The notes below the pieces were generated by a model. It ran no database searches and was not told where the DNA came from. It saw only the letters and a list, made by a program, of their open reading frames with translations. From NCBI RefSeq assembly GCF_901000735.1, contig NC_081541.1:25111743-25175742 (forward strand): DNA of 64,000 nt, in the 5' to 3' direction. Both the position numbers and the translations under genes were made by a program. The stretch is from Corylus avellana. Lineage: Eukaryota > Streptophyta > Magnoliopsida > Fagales > Betulaceae. This document shows positions 63,752 to 64,000 of this stretch, one piece after another (position 1 is the first letter of the stretch; each line of letters begins with the position of its first letter).

Positions 63752-64000
63752 TGAAAAATGCTATGCAGACAACAAATACGTGTTTATCACAAACTATGCG
63801 GAATTAACAAATAAGAGGCAACAAGCAATCAATCACCAAAATATGTAAAGCTATAAAACAAGCAGACACAGATATTTTTGACGTAGAGGAAACCTTTCAA
63901 AAACCGTTCTAAAAGTAAAACTTCTCCCTGGTGCAGCCAAACCTAAAAAATCACTATAAGAAAATTATCTAGAAATTACAGACACGGTGACACTTACAAC
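63752..64000 (-). repeat. Partial LTR of a second copia-type element
   Basis: From tgaaaaatgctatgcagaca onward it follows the LTRs at 58,987 and 62,336 with about 85% similarity and runs off the window. It is either a solo LTR or the edge of another element. Confidence 0.7.

Overview
The window is nuclear DNA from a flowering plant, most likely a woody eudicot. It is AT-rich, intron-containing and full of plant transposon families: hAT, PIF/Harbinger-type, Mutator-type MITEs, CACTA, and Tat-type gypsy and copia LTR elements. The species cannot be named from the sequence alone. Five runs of N mark assembly gaps: 13,187-13,286, 16,015-16,114, 28,733-29,130, 34,046-34,145 and 41,206-41,305. Four of them are exactly 100 bases and look like placeholders of unknown true size.

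The left third (1-20,430) is transposon territory. It contains one plausible host gene, a small secreted cysteine-rich protein (2,844-3,326, + strand). Around it lie a hAT element with a perfect 8-bp target-site duplication, a Mutator-like hairpin MITE with a perfect 9-bp duplication, and a 48-bp minisatellite. Next is a 3.26-kb deletion derivative of a Tat-type gypsy element (7,311-10,569) that keeps an intact antisense ORF. A second retrotransposon-derived ORF (13,686-14,780) follows, and then a CACTA end made of tandem palindromic modules (15,297-16,834).

The right two thirds (20,433-63,750) hold a tandem cluster of cucumisin-like subtilases (S8 serine proteases), all on the minus strand. 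A block carrying two dissimilar copies (A and B, 20,433 to about 42,870) is present again as a second block (C and D, about 42,871-58,260). A resembles C and B resembles D, so the two-gene block was duplicated as a unit. Copy C (45,327-48,917) can be spliced by eye into ten exons giving an uninterrupted 734-residue preproprotein with all catalytic residues. Copy A carries two lost splice acceptors, two frameshifting indels and an early stop. Copy B has an LTR element inside an exon, a 4.2-kb PIF-like insertion in an intron, a lost acceptor and a nonsense codon. Copy D keeps exons 4-10 open but its first three exons are dead. Two further 5' relics (41,664-41,997 and about 63,200-63,600) suggest that the array was larger and probably continues past the right edge.

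A complete but gutted copia element (58,987-63,176) separates copy D from the last relic, and another LTR of the same family starts at 63,752. Subtilases of this family are secreted to the cell wall after removal of a signal peptide and a propeptide. From this window only copy C is expected to make such an enzyme.
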